Assembly (NCBI GenBank): GCA_940337035.1
Contig: OW679197.1
Location: 40,554,466-40,618,465 of the forward strand
Source: Agriotes lineatus
Lineage: Eukaryota > Arthropoda > Insecta > Coleoptera > Elateridae
DNA: 64,000 nt
Direction of reading: 5' to 3'
Shown here: positions 10,609-22,802 of the stretch, piece by piece
Numbering within the stretch: the first letter of the stretch is position 1
How the letters are laid out: the number at the start of each line of letters is the position of its first letter
Notes under the pieces: generated by a model
The model's input: the letters and a program-made list of their open reading frames with translations, nothing else
What the model was told of the DNA's origin: nothing
The model's database searches: none
Position numbers and translations under genes: made by a program

Positions 10609-10977
10609 CTAGGTAAAACGGTTTAAAATTTTAAGACAAACAAACTGTCTATGTATCTGGTTACCATGTGTACGTAGTACCTGCAAAAAATCCGTATTTG
10701 AATTGTAACTTAGATTTACTCGGGTTTTATTGCGAGGAACCAAAAGATCTGATAAGAAAATATTTTCGAGAATGTTTATTATACTGAGTGTGTCGCACAT
10801 CATTAAAAAGTTACTAGTTATGGAATCAAATAAACAAGTGAGTGAACTGCTGAAACTCTGTAATGAACTATGAAGTGAAACATCCTCTGGAAAGACGTTC
10901 GCTGTACCGGCACAGTTTTTTGATCCGTCTGTGTAAATAACTTCAGGGAAGGTTTGAAAGGTCAGTCTAAAGTACAT
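10609..10977 (-). pseudogene. RNase H domain relic of a LINE
   Basis: One minus-strand frame contains FPEVIYTDGSK near its start. In Jockey- and I-type LINE polyproteins the C-terminal RNase H opens with '(v/i)YTDGSk', where the Asp is catalytic. Downstream, 'SNFLMMCDTLSIINILEN' resembles the family's 'f.i.sDSlSai.al'. The Glu-containing helix between them ('aEl.Ai') is not intact. No RT could be read upstream (above 10980). The frame is 122 codons, but chance extension cannot be excluded at either end. Confidence 0.6.
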
Positions 10978-12528
10978 CGGGGATCTTGTTTTGTGTAAAC
11001 AGTGAGATCCAGCAAAATTCTACTTATTGGTTAGTTTCTGAGGATATAATTCAGTCCTTCCGTAAATACTAAAGGAAAGCTTATGCTCATTGGCATATTT
11101 TTCTGTTAAGTAGTATTAGCCTACGTTGTAACAGTTTTATGTTAAAGCTTCACTTCATCATTACCATTTTGTTAAAGAATTTGAATTATGCCGCAAAATG
11201 TTTTATTCTTGGGTTGACAATGTTGGTGACCCCACTTGCTCCCTGCAACGAGCACACGTTTCCGACTCACAAGTTTTGCATTTTTAAACAGTGTTTGTAA
11301 CTCGATTGCATTTCCTTTGTTTGTAAATTGGGGTAAATATATGTATATAGTGTACAGAGCTTATTTATTTGCGACTGCAATTTCATTACGGTTGAGTGCA
11401 ACCACGTGCTTTTATTACAATTTACAAGGTGCAAAAATATATCAAAAACAAGCGACTTCGTTACGCTACAAAACACATATCTAAATTGGAAAACAGGTTG
11501 TTCTTTAGTTCCCATGACATTTAATTAACGGATATTTAAAATGTTGTGTCAAATGAGAAATTCCAAATCCTCATATTAGAAATGCATGGAGTATGCAGAC
11601 TTTTACTTTATGATAAAAATAAAGGGATTTATCGAAATATCTACCGTTGCATGTATCTATTACTTTTAATGGCATTTTATTGATTTCTTGTATTCCACAT
11701 ACTCTCTCTAGCAGTAAAAATGTACTCGTTTTCTGCCCAAAAGAATTTTTCTACAGATTATTTTATAGTTTTTGTTATAGGCGATATAGTATAAAAACAA
11801 TCAGTAGACGTACTTTAAGTGCAGAACTTGTTAAAGTATTTCCTGCGGTTTTAAACCGCTTTTATTTATGTAGCATTAAAAGACTTAACCACAGAAAAAT
11901 CCCCGTCGAAGGGCTTGCAGAATCTTGGAAACACGTGTCGTTTCAGCTGTCGATGTCGGTTGAAATTCTTGGAAACATACGTGCGTTCGGGCTGTAAATG
12001 CCAGGTACACGATGAGGTTTTTACAAGATGGGAGCGAAGTATAGTGATTATAACAAGAGACGGCTTTAAGCAAAGTCATGGGCAGATGTAGGAAGCGGAG
12101 TGGGCGAATGCCGAACGTGTCTGGTTTTGGACAAAGCACTTGGTGCCCACAGCTTTAAGAGTCAAGACGTGTTTTGTGATAGTATGGCCTCGAGCGCCTC
12201 AAATGCGCTCAGGGCGGGCCAAGTTTGAGCGATCACAAGACTAATATATGCCAGTTTCTATTTTCCGTTGAACGCAATTATACCGACTGCAGTGTCGTAC
12301 TTGTGCCGTTTTATAGGCACTTGGGTGCTACGTTTGAAAGCTAGTTAGTTGCCCCAGTGACGTACAAAAATTAGGGAGCGCTCGCTCAAACATTAGTTGA
12401 CTTGATTTAAGGTCATTATTTGTAGTTTTAAATTTTGTGGCGCCTGTAGCGCTGTTTAATTTTCCTATTTAGGAGTTTGGATTCCGCTGACTATACACTA
12501 ACGGTGCTTGAACTTTGTCATTTGATTT
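10978..12528. other. No gene recognised
   Basis: Contains overlapping short frames on both strands (for example plus 11647-11997 and minus 11885-12139) with no family resemblance. The part around 11900-12250 is somewhat GC-richer. No RNA gene seen. Confidence 0.35.
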
Positions 12529-12864
12529 ATGTGTTGCATACTGCGACCATTTATTTTACAATTTATAATCTCTGTTATACAGCCACAGTCATTTAAAAGT
12601 TTAGTCAACCTCATTATTACTTCTAAATGTCCTCCATACTTACACAGAAAGTTAACTTATGGTACTGATATCCATAATCTGAATCTTCGCCACAAGGGTC
12701 TTTCAACATTTCCATTACATCGAACACAGCTATTTTCGAGATCTTTTGCATACTGTGTCGTCAGATGTTTTAATAAAACTTCAAATATTCTTCAATTAAC
12801 TATAAGACAATCGCTAATTAAAATAAATCTCACTAATTACCGATCTTTTAGGCAGAATCAATAG
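12529..12864 (+). pseudogene. Probable LINE polyprotein C-terminal tail
   Basis: A 111-codon frame reads CPPYLHRKLTYGTDIHN, NLRHKGLSTFPLHRT, and LFSRSFAYCVVRCFNKTSNI. The order 'PPYl....', 'H.yntR....l..p..rt..f.rSf.y...r.wN.LP..i' is the post-RT tail of many CR1/L2/Jockey-like polyproteins. No RT motifs were found just upstream. A unique host gene is possible but less likely. Confidence 0.45.
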
Positions 12865-15559
12865 TTTCCTTTGTTAGAAATCATTTCTTATTGTTACTTA
12901 CTGGCAGGCGCACGGTTTTTCATGTTGGAATGAAAATAAATAGTATCTATGTTTTTATAATTACTTTAACTTCAAACTACAAGTTAAGTGGAAGAGCAGC
13001 AAATAACCTTGTGTTGTCTAGCTGAACGGCGACTCTGAATATTGCATTTCGTTGTTGTCTTCCGTTTCAGTAGTCTCTCTTTGAATAAACACATGTTATA
13101 ATTATTATTATTCGTTAAGCTAAATTATTTTGTTCCTTTGAGTGAAAGTACAATTTGCTTAAGCAATACGGTAGGGCGCTCCTCAATCGCGCCAGATTCA
13201 AAAGTTGTGTTTCGCTGTTGATTGGACAATTGTAAGAAAGCGTAAGAAAAAGTTAAAGTCGAACAGCTAAAGCAATTAGGTCTTTAATTGAAAAAAAATC
13301 TACTTTTACGCATCTATCCTCTGCAGCATAGCCCGGTGCTTCGACCTTGGAAGAAGTAGATGCATACAGCTACCGGTTGAATTTTCACGGTGGCGGCCTG
13401 GCAATCATTGAAATTTTAATTGATTTTGCATCACTACAATGCCCCTAATCACACTTTTTGTCGAGTAGGCAATCTTTCGCTTAGAAACCGATTTCAGTAA
13501 CTCAAAACCGATATTGCAGTTCAAATTTAGCTTCCAGAGACTTCTCATACGCGAAAATCAAACAGCACCACGAAAGAACGTAAACAATCCACGATACCGG
13601 TTAAAGACATTCTAATGGAACAAAATTTTCATAATGGTTACCAACAATGGAACCACCGTTGGAGATGTTATGAGATATCCAAGTGGTGTATTTTGAAGAC
13701 AATAATATTTACATTTCAAGTAATTCCATAAACACTTTATTAAAAAGTCAAACTCATTACTTTTGAAATATATCTCGTATATTTTACAAGAGCTAATTTG
13801 ATAATTATTTTCGTATTTATTAAAATTCCAACCACTGTTGCTCGGCTTCCTATATTTTTCAGTACTCACATTTCTATTTATGTTTGGTTATGTATAATGA
13901 GGTGAATAATGCCTCGTTTGGGGAGATTATTTTCTGAATAAAAACAAGAAAGTCAATTTTCTGACATAGGCGTGTTTCCGGTTTTCACGTTGGTCTTCTG
14001 TGTCTCCATGGTCTTCAATCGAATATTATCTTCGTCCATTTGCTCTAGTTTCTTAAAAGGTGGGCTTTTCATGTTTGTTTTGGAATTTGTTCTATATTGT
14101 CGTTCACTTTTTTATATCTTTAAGTAGGAATGCTTTTGGAGTGACCATTCTACGTTACATGGATCTTTGTGTTACGTGCTTTTAACGATGGAGTTATTGA
14201 AATGTCACGTTCCAGTTTCATACAATAATACGGAGAAATTACATTAGTTAATTACCTTTGCTTTGAGGGTTTGAGGTGTTTTAATTTCCATTGTCTAGGT
14301 TAATCTGCTCTAAGCCGTTCATCCCAACATGTGTGCATTAATAGGAAGAAAGCCTAAATCAATTTCAATTTCAATCAATCGACAAATCGCCACATCCTCA
14401 AACAATATAAACATACCACTATCAAGTTTACTGGTTTATAAGGTCGTCCGTTGATGATACATCCATATATTCTGTTTGATTATTATAGGAGGAGTGATTT
14501 AATTTTTTCGCGCCAAAACCACCATCTCTGAATGCTAAGACTATCCAGTTTTAGTGGATTAGATAAGCAATGCACAAAAATTATATGAAGCTATGAATTA
14601 AAATTTCAAATACATAGTTGAATGCTTTATTATGAATGCAGCTGTAAATTTCGCGGATAATGCCACAATTTCAGGTTTTCAAGTTAACACAGTATGTGAG
14701 AATTCTCAAATAGCCATTTCGAGTACAATCATTGGTAAAGGACCGTTTTAGGATCAATTTTAGTATGTTATTACAAACTGACTTACGTATAAGTTATTAA
14801 ACCAAGTAAAATTTTCAAATTAAGCTATTCTATCCGTCAATGCATAACTTAACAGATTAAAAAGATACCTTACTGCAATTTAAACATAACCCGCAAAATG
14901 GACATCGCCTTCAAAACACAATGCACCAGGTGGGGTCTAGTCAAGTAGAGGCGAACCTGAACATCTTCGCCGACACACCAGGCCGGGTGCACACAAGTAG
15001 ATGAGAACGTCACCAAATGTACTATGAATGAAAAATTCTAGTGACTTAACTCGTCAAAAAACAACAAGAAGAAGAAAAGAAGCCCTTAGCTGGTGTTCGG
15101 GCTTATACGTAGTAAGTTTAACCTTTAAATACCCATTATAGGAAGTGGCCAATACCTAACATAACAGCAATCACGAACGTATCGCCAACACTCGCTACAG
15201 AAACCAGATCATTTGCATTACCATTTTTGCCAAGAAAATTTTCTTTATCTCTTTGTTACACTTGTTTATAAAAAACCTTGTAGTATGTTATTTTCCATAA
15301 CAAGTAATCAGGGATTCATCTTGGAAACGAAAGACTTAAAAAAATAGCCAATTACGTCAAAACTCGCTAACAAATTGTAACGATAACAAAAAAAACTAGA
15401 CTCATCAGCCATCATACATAAAGGTAATTTGGTACTTGTCACATAGAAAGGTTGTCTAACGAGAAAGGCCCAAAAACTTCCAGGAATAAAATTTATGACG
15501 TTATAACTGCGTCATGTATTTTGCATGCCTTCTTTATATTAGAGTTTTGTGATCTATCG
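12865..15559. other. No gene recognised
   Basis: About 2.7 kb with only short frames (longest 85 codons, minus, 13612-13869). AT-rich with a few A-runs and a GAA-rich stretch near 15068. I found no transposon ends, RNA gene or exon that I would defend. Confidence 0.4.
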
Positions 15560-16020
15560 CACGGCGTTTGTTTGCAATTATTCTAAGAATTTTTAACGCT
15601 CTTATACGCTATATCTGTTTATTTTGCATTGTATCTCGTCTACTCTGTATAGCATATGTCACTAACGGTCTTGTACATCTTCTGCAGATTGTGGCCTTAC
15701 TGTCAATGCCTATGTATTGCTTTTAAATAAGATCTCGTAAGGTGATCCAATATTTGTGCTACCTTAGTTGTTTGTTTAACCACTTCGTTGTTCTGGTTTA
15801 TATACTACATAGTTTGATCCTTGAAGGAGATGGAAATTTTGCTTTGATTATTGAAGACGGCTTCTCTTTCTACTATAAGAGCGACATTGTCGACTTCTTC
15901 TGATAAAAGTCTACATCGTCTTTCAGTTGTTCTTAATTTTTTTAACAATTCTATCCATCACGGTAATAAACAATATCTGATCTGAGCTGCCCTCTTATCA
16001 GATAATTGTGCGCTAGTATC
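15560..16020 (-). pseudogene. LINE reverse transcriptase, C-terminal half (split copy)
   Basis: Minus-strand reading gives EEVDNVALIVEREAVF near 15870-15910, a decayed 'YADDvAlIae.e.dL' palm motif. Next come VVKQTTKVAQILDHL and YLKAIHRH, then a region resembling '...k.riYktcvrPi.tYa.E'. This order follows the thumb of endonuclease-RT LINEs common in insects. It is the downstream part of the copy whose upstream part lies at 16800-16940; the elements between 16031 and 16790 separate them. Stops and shifts are frequent. Confidence 0.6.
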
Positions 16021-16030
16021 AATATGTGTA

Positions 16031-16790
16031 CAGCTGTGGGCAGAAGTATGGAAACACTTATACAGTGTGTCCCAAAAACTTTTATACAAATGGAGAAAAA
16101 GTTTCTCTTACATTTCACAAAAAAAATTTCTTGATAAAAAGCTCTGCATGACTTGTAGATCCATAATCAAGTACAAAATTTTTAAAACATTGGCTGATAT
16201 ACAGGGAAAATCAAAATCTTGATTTGGAATGAGAGTAAAATACGTTCAAACTGTAGTGGAGAGCAAAATGTTCATTGAAATTGTTATTAAGTAACAAAAG
16301 ATCATTAGATTACTGATTTTCCCAGATAAAATTATAAGATTATTTCAATAAATACGTTAGCAATTGTGAGATTAATGCGCAGTACGGAACATCGTAAGAT
16401 CCCGTTCATAATAAGCGCCTGATTTTGTGTTACTCGTCCTTATTAAACACGTTCTGGATAGAGTGCTTTGGAATATCTAATAACTGTCAACAAATGTCAA
16501 ATGCTACTTAATAACAATTTCAATGAACATTTTGCTCTCCACTACAGTTTGAACGTATTTTACTCTCATTCCATAATTTTGATTTTCTCTGTATACCAGC
16601 CAATGTTTTAAAATTTTTGTACTTGATTATGGATCTACAAGTCATGCAGAGCTTTTTATCAAGAATTTTTTTTGTGAAATGTAAGATAAACTTTTTCTCC
16701 ATTGGTATAAAACTTTTCGGGACACACTGTATATCTTCAAGATTATAGGAGATATATAGATGTTTCCATACTTTTTCTTTTCTTAAATAA
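16031..16790. mobile_element. Possible Tc1-like MITE shell around the inner inverted-repeat element
   Basis: The left side reads CAGCTGTGGGCAGAAGTATG then GAAACA. The right side reads TGTTTCCATACTTTTTC (about 16765-16782). The inverted part AGTATGGAAACA is typical of Tc1-like terminal repeats. The right outer end is incomplete. If real, this element received the 667-bp element and lies inside the LINE RT. Confidence 0.4.
16063..16729. mobile_element. 667-bp inverted-repeat MITE with TA duplication
   Basis: Ends are CAGTGTGTCCCAAAAACTTT and TTTTCGGGACACACTG, with TA at 16061-16062 and 16730-16731. Arms of about 225 bases match closely throughout, for example GGAGAGCAAAATGTTCATTG at about 16258 and its complement at about 16521. 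About 210 bases of single-copy interior separate them. The CAGTGTGTCCC end and TA target suit a Tc1/mariner-type non-autonomous element. A 60-codon frame at 16520-16702 is only part of the right arm. Confidence 0.88.
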
Positions 16791-16794
16791 GTGA

Positions 16795-16940
16795 GAATGC
16801 CATTTAATCTGATATAGTCAATTTGATATAGTCAAAGGCTTTGGTCAAATCGATAAAGCACATATATTTTAATGGTTTACTGTTCACAGCAATTCTGATT
16901 GCCTAATTAACTAAATGAATAAGGTCAACATGAGCACAGA
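16795..16940 (-). pseudogene. LINE reverse transcriptase, N-terminal palm motif (split copy)
   Basis: The minus strand encodes CFIDLTKAFDYI at about 16825-16862, which includes the first catalytic Asp block 'fiDl.KAFD' of non-LTR RTs. It is upstream, in reading direction, of the thumb fragment at 15560-16020. The original element is therefore split by the 16031-16790 insertions. Confidence 0.7.
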
Positions 16941-18600
16941 ATTAAATATTTTATTTATTGCAAGATAATCAGTACTTTACATTAATAAGTGCACTTGAGG
17001 TGAGTTAGCATGAGATAAGGCAGCTTTCAGAAGGGTTACGTTCAGAGTTTCAGATATAATAAGTGTTCGGAAGGGCCAATGCAATTTAATTTGTAGTTGT
17101 AAGTTACATCAAACATAATGTGAATAAACTGATACAGAATGATTTGTTAGAAAGTATATGAGCGTTATGTATTAAAAGTGTATACCCCAGCAACTGGAAA
17201 ATTAGCTGAAAGGTAAACTAAACAGTGCGAGCCAAGCAACTATTGCAAAGAGCAATGCAAAATGTAAAGCAACCGATCGAAAGACAATTAGTGAGACGGT
17301 AAAGGAACTCCAAGTGTATCAGTGCATTATAAACCAAAGTGATTTAAAAGCAGAGCAGTGTAATGACAATTATTTCGAGAAAAAGATAATTTCAGTAGTT
17401 AGGCAAAGACATGACATCAAAACTATAGTCCATAAGGTCAAACACGTTATCAATCCTAATTTCTTTTATAAAATTGAAAATCTAGTTGCTAAGTTACTAC
17501 AGTTTTTTGTTAAAAATTACCAAACAAGCTAAAATTTTTACATGTTGGGGGCAGATTGAGCTCCACCTTTTATCGCTTTAAATTATAAATAAAAAGCCTT
17601 TTGTAACACCAGTTGTGTGTAAAGTTATTCACCAGTGTGCAGGGCATCTTTGGGTATAGATTGCCATGTGTTAAGAGGTCCAAGTGTAGCAGTTTAGCTA
17701 GCAGCAAGATTCATCCAAGTGCGAGTAACTTCGGCGGCCCATTTTTATAACTAAGCAGCATCGCCACACAAAAATAATGTCTGATACGTGTAGAGAGGTC
17801 ATTCAAGAGTCCGTGGGTGTTGACCCAACAAGCGTTTCCCAAGTGCGTAATTCCCATGACGTCATTGGAAAGTGTATCCAGGGTCCGAAACGTCTCCGAT
17901 TAAGGTAGGATTTCACAGGAAGCCCTTGAAGCAGCCCCATAATTCGCGGGGTTCTTCAAGTTCAGACTGTCTACGAGGTTCCAGTTGTCCAGGTCTGTCC
18001 AGCTTCGAGTAATTTAGATAGCGTCTCTAAATAGAGCGAGTTGACGCGGAATTTTCAGTTTTTGCCGGATGCAGAACAAAAAGCAATCGCGCTTGGGTTT
18101 TGACGTCACACTAGAAACAAAACGCGATTATCCGTTGCTACGTCACAGAATTAATCGTATTTAGCTAATGCTTCCTTGCCATTTTGGTGTTTTAAAATTC
18201 AATTTTACGCTGTTTTCGCACTGGCAGATCATCTTGTTTACTGAGTCAAATTTAGAGGTGATAATTGTCACATGGCAATTGTGCATTTGCCCTAATAATA
18301 GAGAGTAATTGTCATACAAGGAATTATTTGTCATACAACGTTTTTTTCTTAATTTTATGAACCGACAGCCTAGTTAAGATTGGTTCGCTGTCTATAGGAT
18401 GAATTGTTACATATTCATTTACCATTATTTACCGTATCTTCCTTTCTGAATCGCAATGATGGTGGTCCATTCCTCGTTTATAAATTTATTCTAATACCTT
18501 CTTATGAATTCAATATATATATGCATTATTTCTATTTTCTACTTCGATGTGTTGCATGTATTCTTGCGGTGTTTTGTTATTTCTGTACCTAAAGTGAATC
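16941..18600. other. No gene recognised; two TGACGTCA palindromes
   Basis: A 72-codon plus frame at 17314-17532 is unassigned. The GC-richer part 17640-18180 carries perfect CRE-like palindromes TGACGTCA at 17857-17864 and 18101-18108. Whether this is a promoter cannot be told. Confidence 0.35.
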
Positions 18601-18609
18601 TTTCTCTCT

Positions 18610-18830
18610 CTCTCTCTTTTCCAGTACAACGCTTCTCCCTCGTTTCCACGGCGTGGTTACATTTTGATTTTTGTATTTGTTATGCCGGGTTCTTCAATTG
18701 CAGCTCATGTCTGATCACGTTTTAGTTGTCTTCGAAGTTGTCTTTTGTTTAGTAGCATTGGCTTTCACTAATGCTTTGTTTTCTATCCCAAGATTTAGTC
18801 TCATATTCAATTTTCCCGTTACTAGTTTGT
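18610..18830 (-). pseudogene. LINE endonuclease C-terminus/linker scrap
   Basis: Minus-strand reading DSNHKLVTGKLNMRLNLG resembles the 'SDHrLv..kl..kLk' end of an apurinic-type LINE endonuclease. A Lys/Thr-rich linker follows, as in endonuclease-RT LINEs. The rest is not readable. A (TC) microsatellite lies at about 18601-18618. Identification rests on one motif. Confidence 0.4.
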
Positions 18831-19494
18831 GGTTGGAATCATCTTTATTTTACACATTTTATCACGTAACTACCTATTCTTGAGCTGATGTTCTCTAATA
18901 CAATGCCAATAAAATCTACTGTGATATTCATCAAATTCTTATCTCCTGTAGAGTTAGTAGACAAGAAGAAAATAATTCTAAATTTCTACAGAAACTTTAT
19001 TCGATGCCTAAATTTTCAAAAGCGCAAATTTCAGTGAATGTTGAACCAAATCTTGCTAATACAATCACCATTTGAATTAAATAGACATAAAGAACAGTGG
19101 CAATGCCACCCGTATTATATTTTGCACAAAATTTTGCAATCTGCCATCTATAACTTGTTTACTTAAAGTTGTTTAGTGTTAAACGCATATCATTTGTACT
19201 ATTTATCTCAAGCTTTGCAAAACACTGTAACTGTGTTATGCTCAAAGGTATTTGGAAAACCTCCATAACTAATCTACCATTAAACCCATTAATTATTACA
19301 AATACTAGAATTACTCGTACATAAATCCGTATTCCTATTTCTTTTCAAATTAGGAAGACGATATGTCATGTTATTGCTGTCTTTGCAACTTTAGCATTAA
19401 TCACAAGCAAAGGCTGTGTTGAAATGTATTAGTATACCATCAAAATATTTAATTACTTTACCAAAATGTCAGGTTTAGAAAATTTTTTAAATTA
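18831..19494. other. No gene recognised
   Basis: AT-rich with no open frame of note and no inverted repeat found. Confidence 0.4.
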
Positions 19495-19680
19495 TTTATG
19501 CCAGTGCTACTAAAAATAATAGATATTTATGCATTAAGGGAGATATGAATATGTTTTTTCCCTGAGGTTGACATGTGTTACAGACCGAGGGCCTCTGGCC
19601 CGAGGTCTGTAAGTCAACCGAAGGTAAAGAACATGAATATCTCCCGTGGTGCATACAATATTTTATCTACTAGCATATTC
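19495..19680. repeat. Foldback element, family F copy 1
   Basis: The centre is a strong palindrome, GACCGAGGGCCTCTGGCCC with GAGGTC (about 19584-19610). It is flanked by paired arms GGGAGATATGAATATG and CATGAATATCTCCC. The right outer arm TGCATACAATATTTTATCTA is the complement of the left outer arm of the foldback at 48069-48205. No coding sequence. Confidence 0.7.
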
Positions 19681-21463
19681 GTAAAAATAGTATGAAATTT
19701 CAAAATGTCATAATGACATTTAAAATTAGAATATGTAAGTAACATCAAGGATTGCCTGATTGTATGGTTGCTAAGACGTTAATTGTAGTTGCATTGTTAC
19801 CATGAGTTTGAGGAAGAAATAATTTGACAAGTCCCTTGGGAGTTATGAGTAGCTTTTCATATTTTGTTTCTATGACGAAAATGTACAATATCAAGTTGCT
19901 AGTAGATAAATAAACTATTATTTAAGTGCTTTTAATTTACTATAGATCATTTTCCCAATCATGCAAATAGAGTTCCGTGCTATCATAAATCAGCTGTTAA
20001 TATTATAAGCAAAGATAATATATACATAGATCTCTAGTGAATGGTCACAATAAAAGGGTTAGTTCTGGACGCTGCATGCAGACGGCGCTTCGATAGCTAC
20101 AAATTTTGAAGTAAGAATCCCATTACGTAGCGCCAAACTAACTAACTGGCTGAAATGAGCGAAATGCCTATATCTACGTATGTCCTTTCTTAATTCATAT
20201 TTACCTGCCACTTGCAGAACGGGTATTCTTTGTTTTCGGAAGAGATGGTTTTGTAGATAAAATGCTAATGGATACTTAACTGCATTTTAATGTTATGCAA
20301 ATATTTATTGAATATTATTGAAATACCGTAGAAGGTTTATATTATGCTTGCCAAACAAGTGACAAAAGCATTTTCGTAACACGTGCTCTAATAAGATTTT
20401 TATATTTTTATACAGGGTGAAGCGATTAATATGCAGCGATCGATTATGTTGTGTATTAATTAATAATTATTATTCCATTTATAGAATTACATACTGATAG
20501 TTTAATGGTATTTCGTATTATACAATATTTGAATAAATAATGTATTGTAAACGAGTGTATGTAAATGAAAGAGTTCTTTTACATTTTAAAATTACATTTA
20601 TTTTGAAATATAAAATTATTATTCTATAAGTATAACAAATTAAGAGCCAAGTTGGACATTCATTACTTACGTAACTTAACTGATTTTTGACCCAGCAATT
20701 ATACTTATCGTTAATTACAACCTATAACAAGATATTTTGATATTATATGTCACACTTGTTTTACTGTGTGCAATTTAATGTAAATCAATTTTATACAGAT
20801 TTAAATTTTCCTTTAAACTGTTTGATAAAGGCGCACTGCCTACTATACTTATGTTAAATTAGTATTTTAATTTCTTATTAATACGTTATTTATAGTATTT
20901 TCGACGTTATACTTGTTTGACTGTGTAAATTTAAAGCAACTGTATTTTTACGTAATTTTAAAATTTAATGACAATTTTTACAATCCCGAATTATTGTTGA
21001 ATGGAGTGTTTTCATTTATAATATTTTATCTGCCTAAATACGTTACTTACATACAAACTGTTTTGAAAATTAAGTTTTTATTTTACTTGTCACTCTTTTT
21101 TATTGTGTATGTAGATTAAATCTGCTACTATTTTAGCTCCCCAAACACGTTATTTACAGCTTCTATTAATTGTTTGTTACAGCTGTATTATTTAATAAAA
21201 TTAGAAAGTTGAAAAAATATGACAATTGTAGGTCATGTTTTTTCGTTAGAAGATTTTGCAGCTAATTTTGTTGTTAATATCAATCTTTACTAATGGTTGT
21301 AAGTGAAATCATTAGTTGTGTCAAAGCAATGTTAGTTATTTTTCATTAAAAATCATTTTAAAAGTAACGTTTCGCTATTTAATATAGCTTCTTTAGACTT
21401 GATACAATTTGTTTATAACAATTTAAAAAAAATTTGGGACACCCACATTTAAAAGGCACAATA
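19681..21463. other. AT-rich stretch with weak long-period repeats
   Basis: From about 20.4 kb the sequence becomes very AT-rich. Similar phrases recur: ACTTGTTTTACTGTGTGCAA (about 20755), ACTTGTTTGACTGTGTAAAT (about 20911) and a looser form near 21090. This suggests a decayed tandem array of about 160-180 bases. A 68-codon frame at 20913-21119 runs through it and is probably non-coding. A lone CAGGGTGAAGCG end follows TA near 20414. Confidence 0.35.
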
Positions 21464-22802
21464 GTTTTGTATCTAGAAATACGAAACATTTTATAAGTTA
21501 GATTTGTGAAACAATAAATTCCTCTGTTTTTTACCTTTTGTTTTTTTTTATATTTATATTTGTTCCAAGTCATAAAGTGGTTATAGTTTTATACTATTAA
21601 TTTCAGTGTTAAAATAGTTTAAGAATAGTGTAAAATTGGATTTCACCATTTGTTATTTTAAGTAGTTTGTGGTTATCTAAAAAGAAACATTATTTTTTAT
21701 TAAAATTATTTAAGATGGTACTTAATTAATAGATTATCTTACTTGGTTAGTTGTTTGAAATTATTTCCTTTTTTTAATTTCCTCTCTTTTTCCTCTTTCT
21801 TAGACCTGTTATAGATGTTTAATAGGTAAGGAAGGTTTGATTTATGTTATAAATTATTTCTGGTGTTATTAATTTGGTATTTCTGTAAAATTTAATAGTG
21901 TAGGTTAATAAAAAAGGAGATTGGTGTTTTTCAATATATAATTAGTTTATTTTTAATTTTAATCATGGTTTTATCATTGTTAATTTAACCAAGTTTATTA
22001 CCTTCTTTAAGTTAAAATGGTTGATTTCGAATTTTTATTTTGATTTTCAAATTGCTGTTCTTTGTAAATTTTTCTTTAGTATTTTACTTTTTTCTCATTT
22101 GCGTTGGTGTTCTTCCACCGTGGTTTTGAGGTTTTTTTTAAGTTGCTTTAATTTCTATATAAGTATTATAGATACAAGGGAGTCCTTTTTTTTGTATTAT
22201 TTTCACTTGGTTTGTTGTTTTTTTTTAATAAGTTTCTTGTTTTTTTTTATTGAACCATCTATTTCGGGATCACTGGAAAATGATAATACTATGATTAGTT
22301 GGAATGTTTTAATCTTTTGGTTTTTTTTTTAGAATAATTATGCTTAGTAATATACTGACCTTTTGGTTTTTTAATCGAGCAAAATCGCCACTCGGTTAAT
22401 TTACTTTTTAGGAATTTGCTGTAGAACTTATCAGTTTTGTTTATGACATTTTTCAATTGAAAACTTTTGCATTGTGTTTATTGAGATTTTTCTTAAAGTG
22501 GTAATTGACTTTTTGTTTTAAGAATGTTGCTGTTCTTGTTTGTATTTGTTTATAGCTTGTTATTATTCTTTGAAAATGGGATGGGCAAAACGTTCTAAAA
22601 ATAACAAATGGTTAAATCCAATTTTACACTATTCTTAAACCATTTTAAAACTGAAATTAATAGTATAAAACTATAACCACTTTATGACTTGGAACAAATA
22701 TAAATATAAAAAAGAAAAAACAAACCAAAAAATAAAAAACAGAGGAATTTATCGTTTCACAAATCTAACTTATAAAATGTTTCTTATTTCTAGATACAAA
22801 AC
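21464..22802. mobile_element. 1.3-kb element with about 200-bp inverted arms
   Basis: The left arm begins GTTTTGTATCTAGAAATACG (21464). The right arm ends with its complement ATTTCTAGATACAAAAC (22802). Matching continues inward, for example AGTATAAAACTATAACCACT (right) with AGTGGTTATAGTTTTATACT (left), to CCATTTGTTATTTT near 21660. The interior of about 930 bases is extremely T-rich on the plus strand and has no recognisable transposase. The 103-codon frame at 22021-22332 is a poly-T artefact. No target duplication was identified. Confidence 0.75.

Noticed and set aside
16520..16702. 60-codon minus frame
   Set aside because: It lies entirely within the right arm of the 667-bp inverted repeat.
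18601..18618. TC-repeat followed by CAG as an intron polypyrimidine tract and 3' splice site
   Set aside because: No open exon follows and a LINE endonuclease scrap reads on the opposite strand.
20410..20430. TA followed by CAGGGTGAAGCG as a mariner end
   Set aside because: No inverted partner was found within about 1.5 kb, so it may be a solo end or chance.
22021..22332. 103-codon plus-strand frame rich in Phe, Leu and Ile
   Set aside because: It is translated T-rich DNA inside an inverted-repeat element and has no domain. The hydrophobic look comes from composition.
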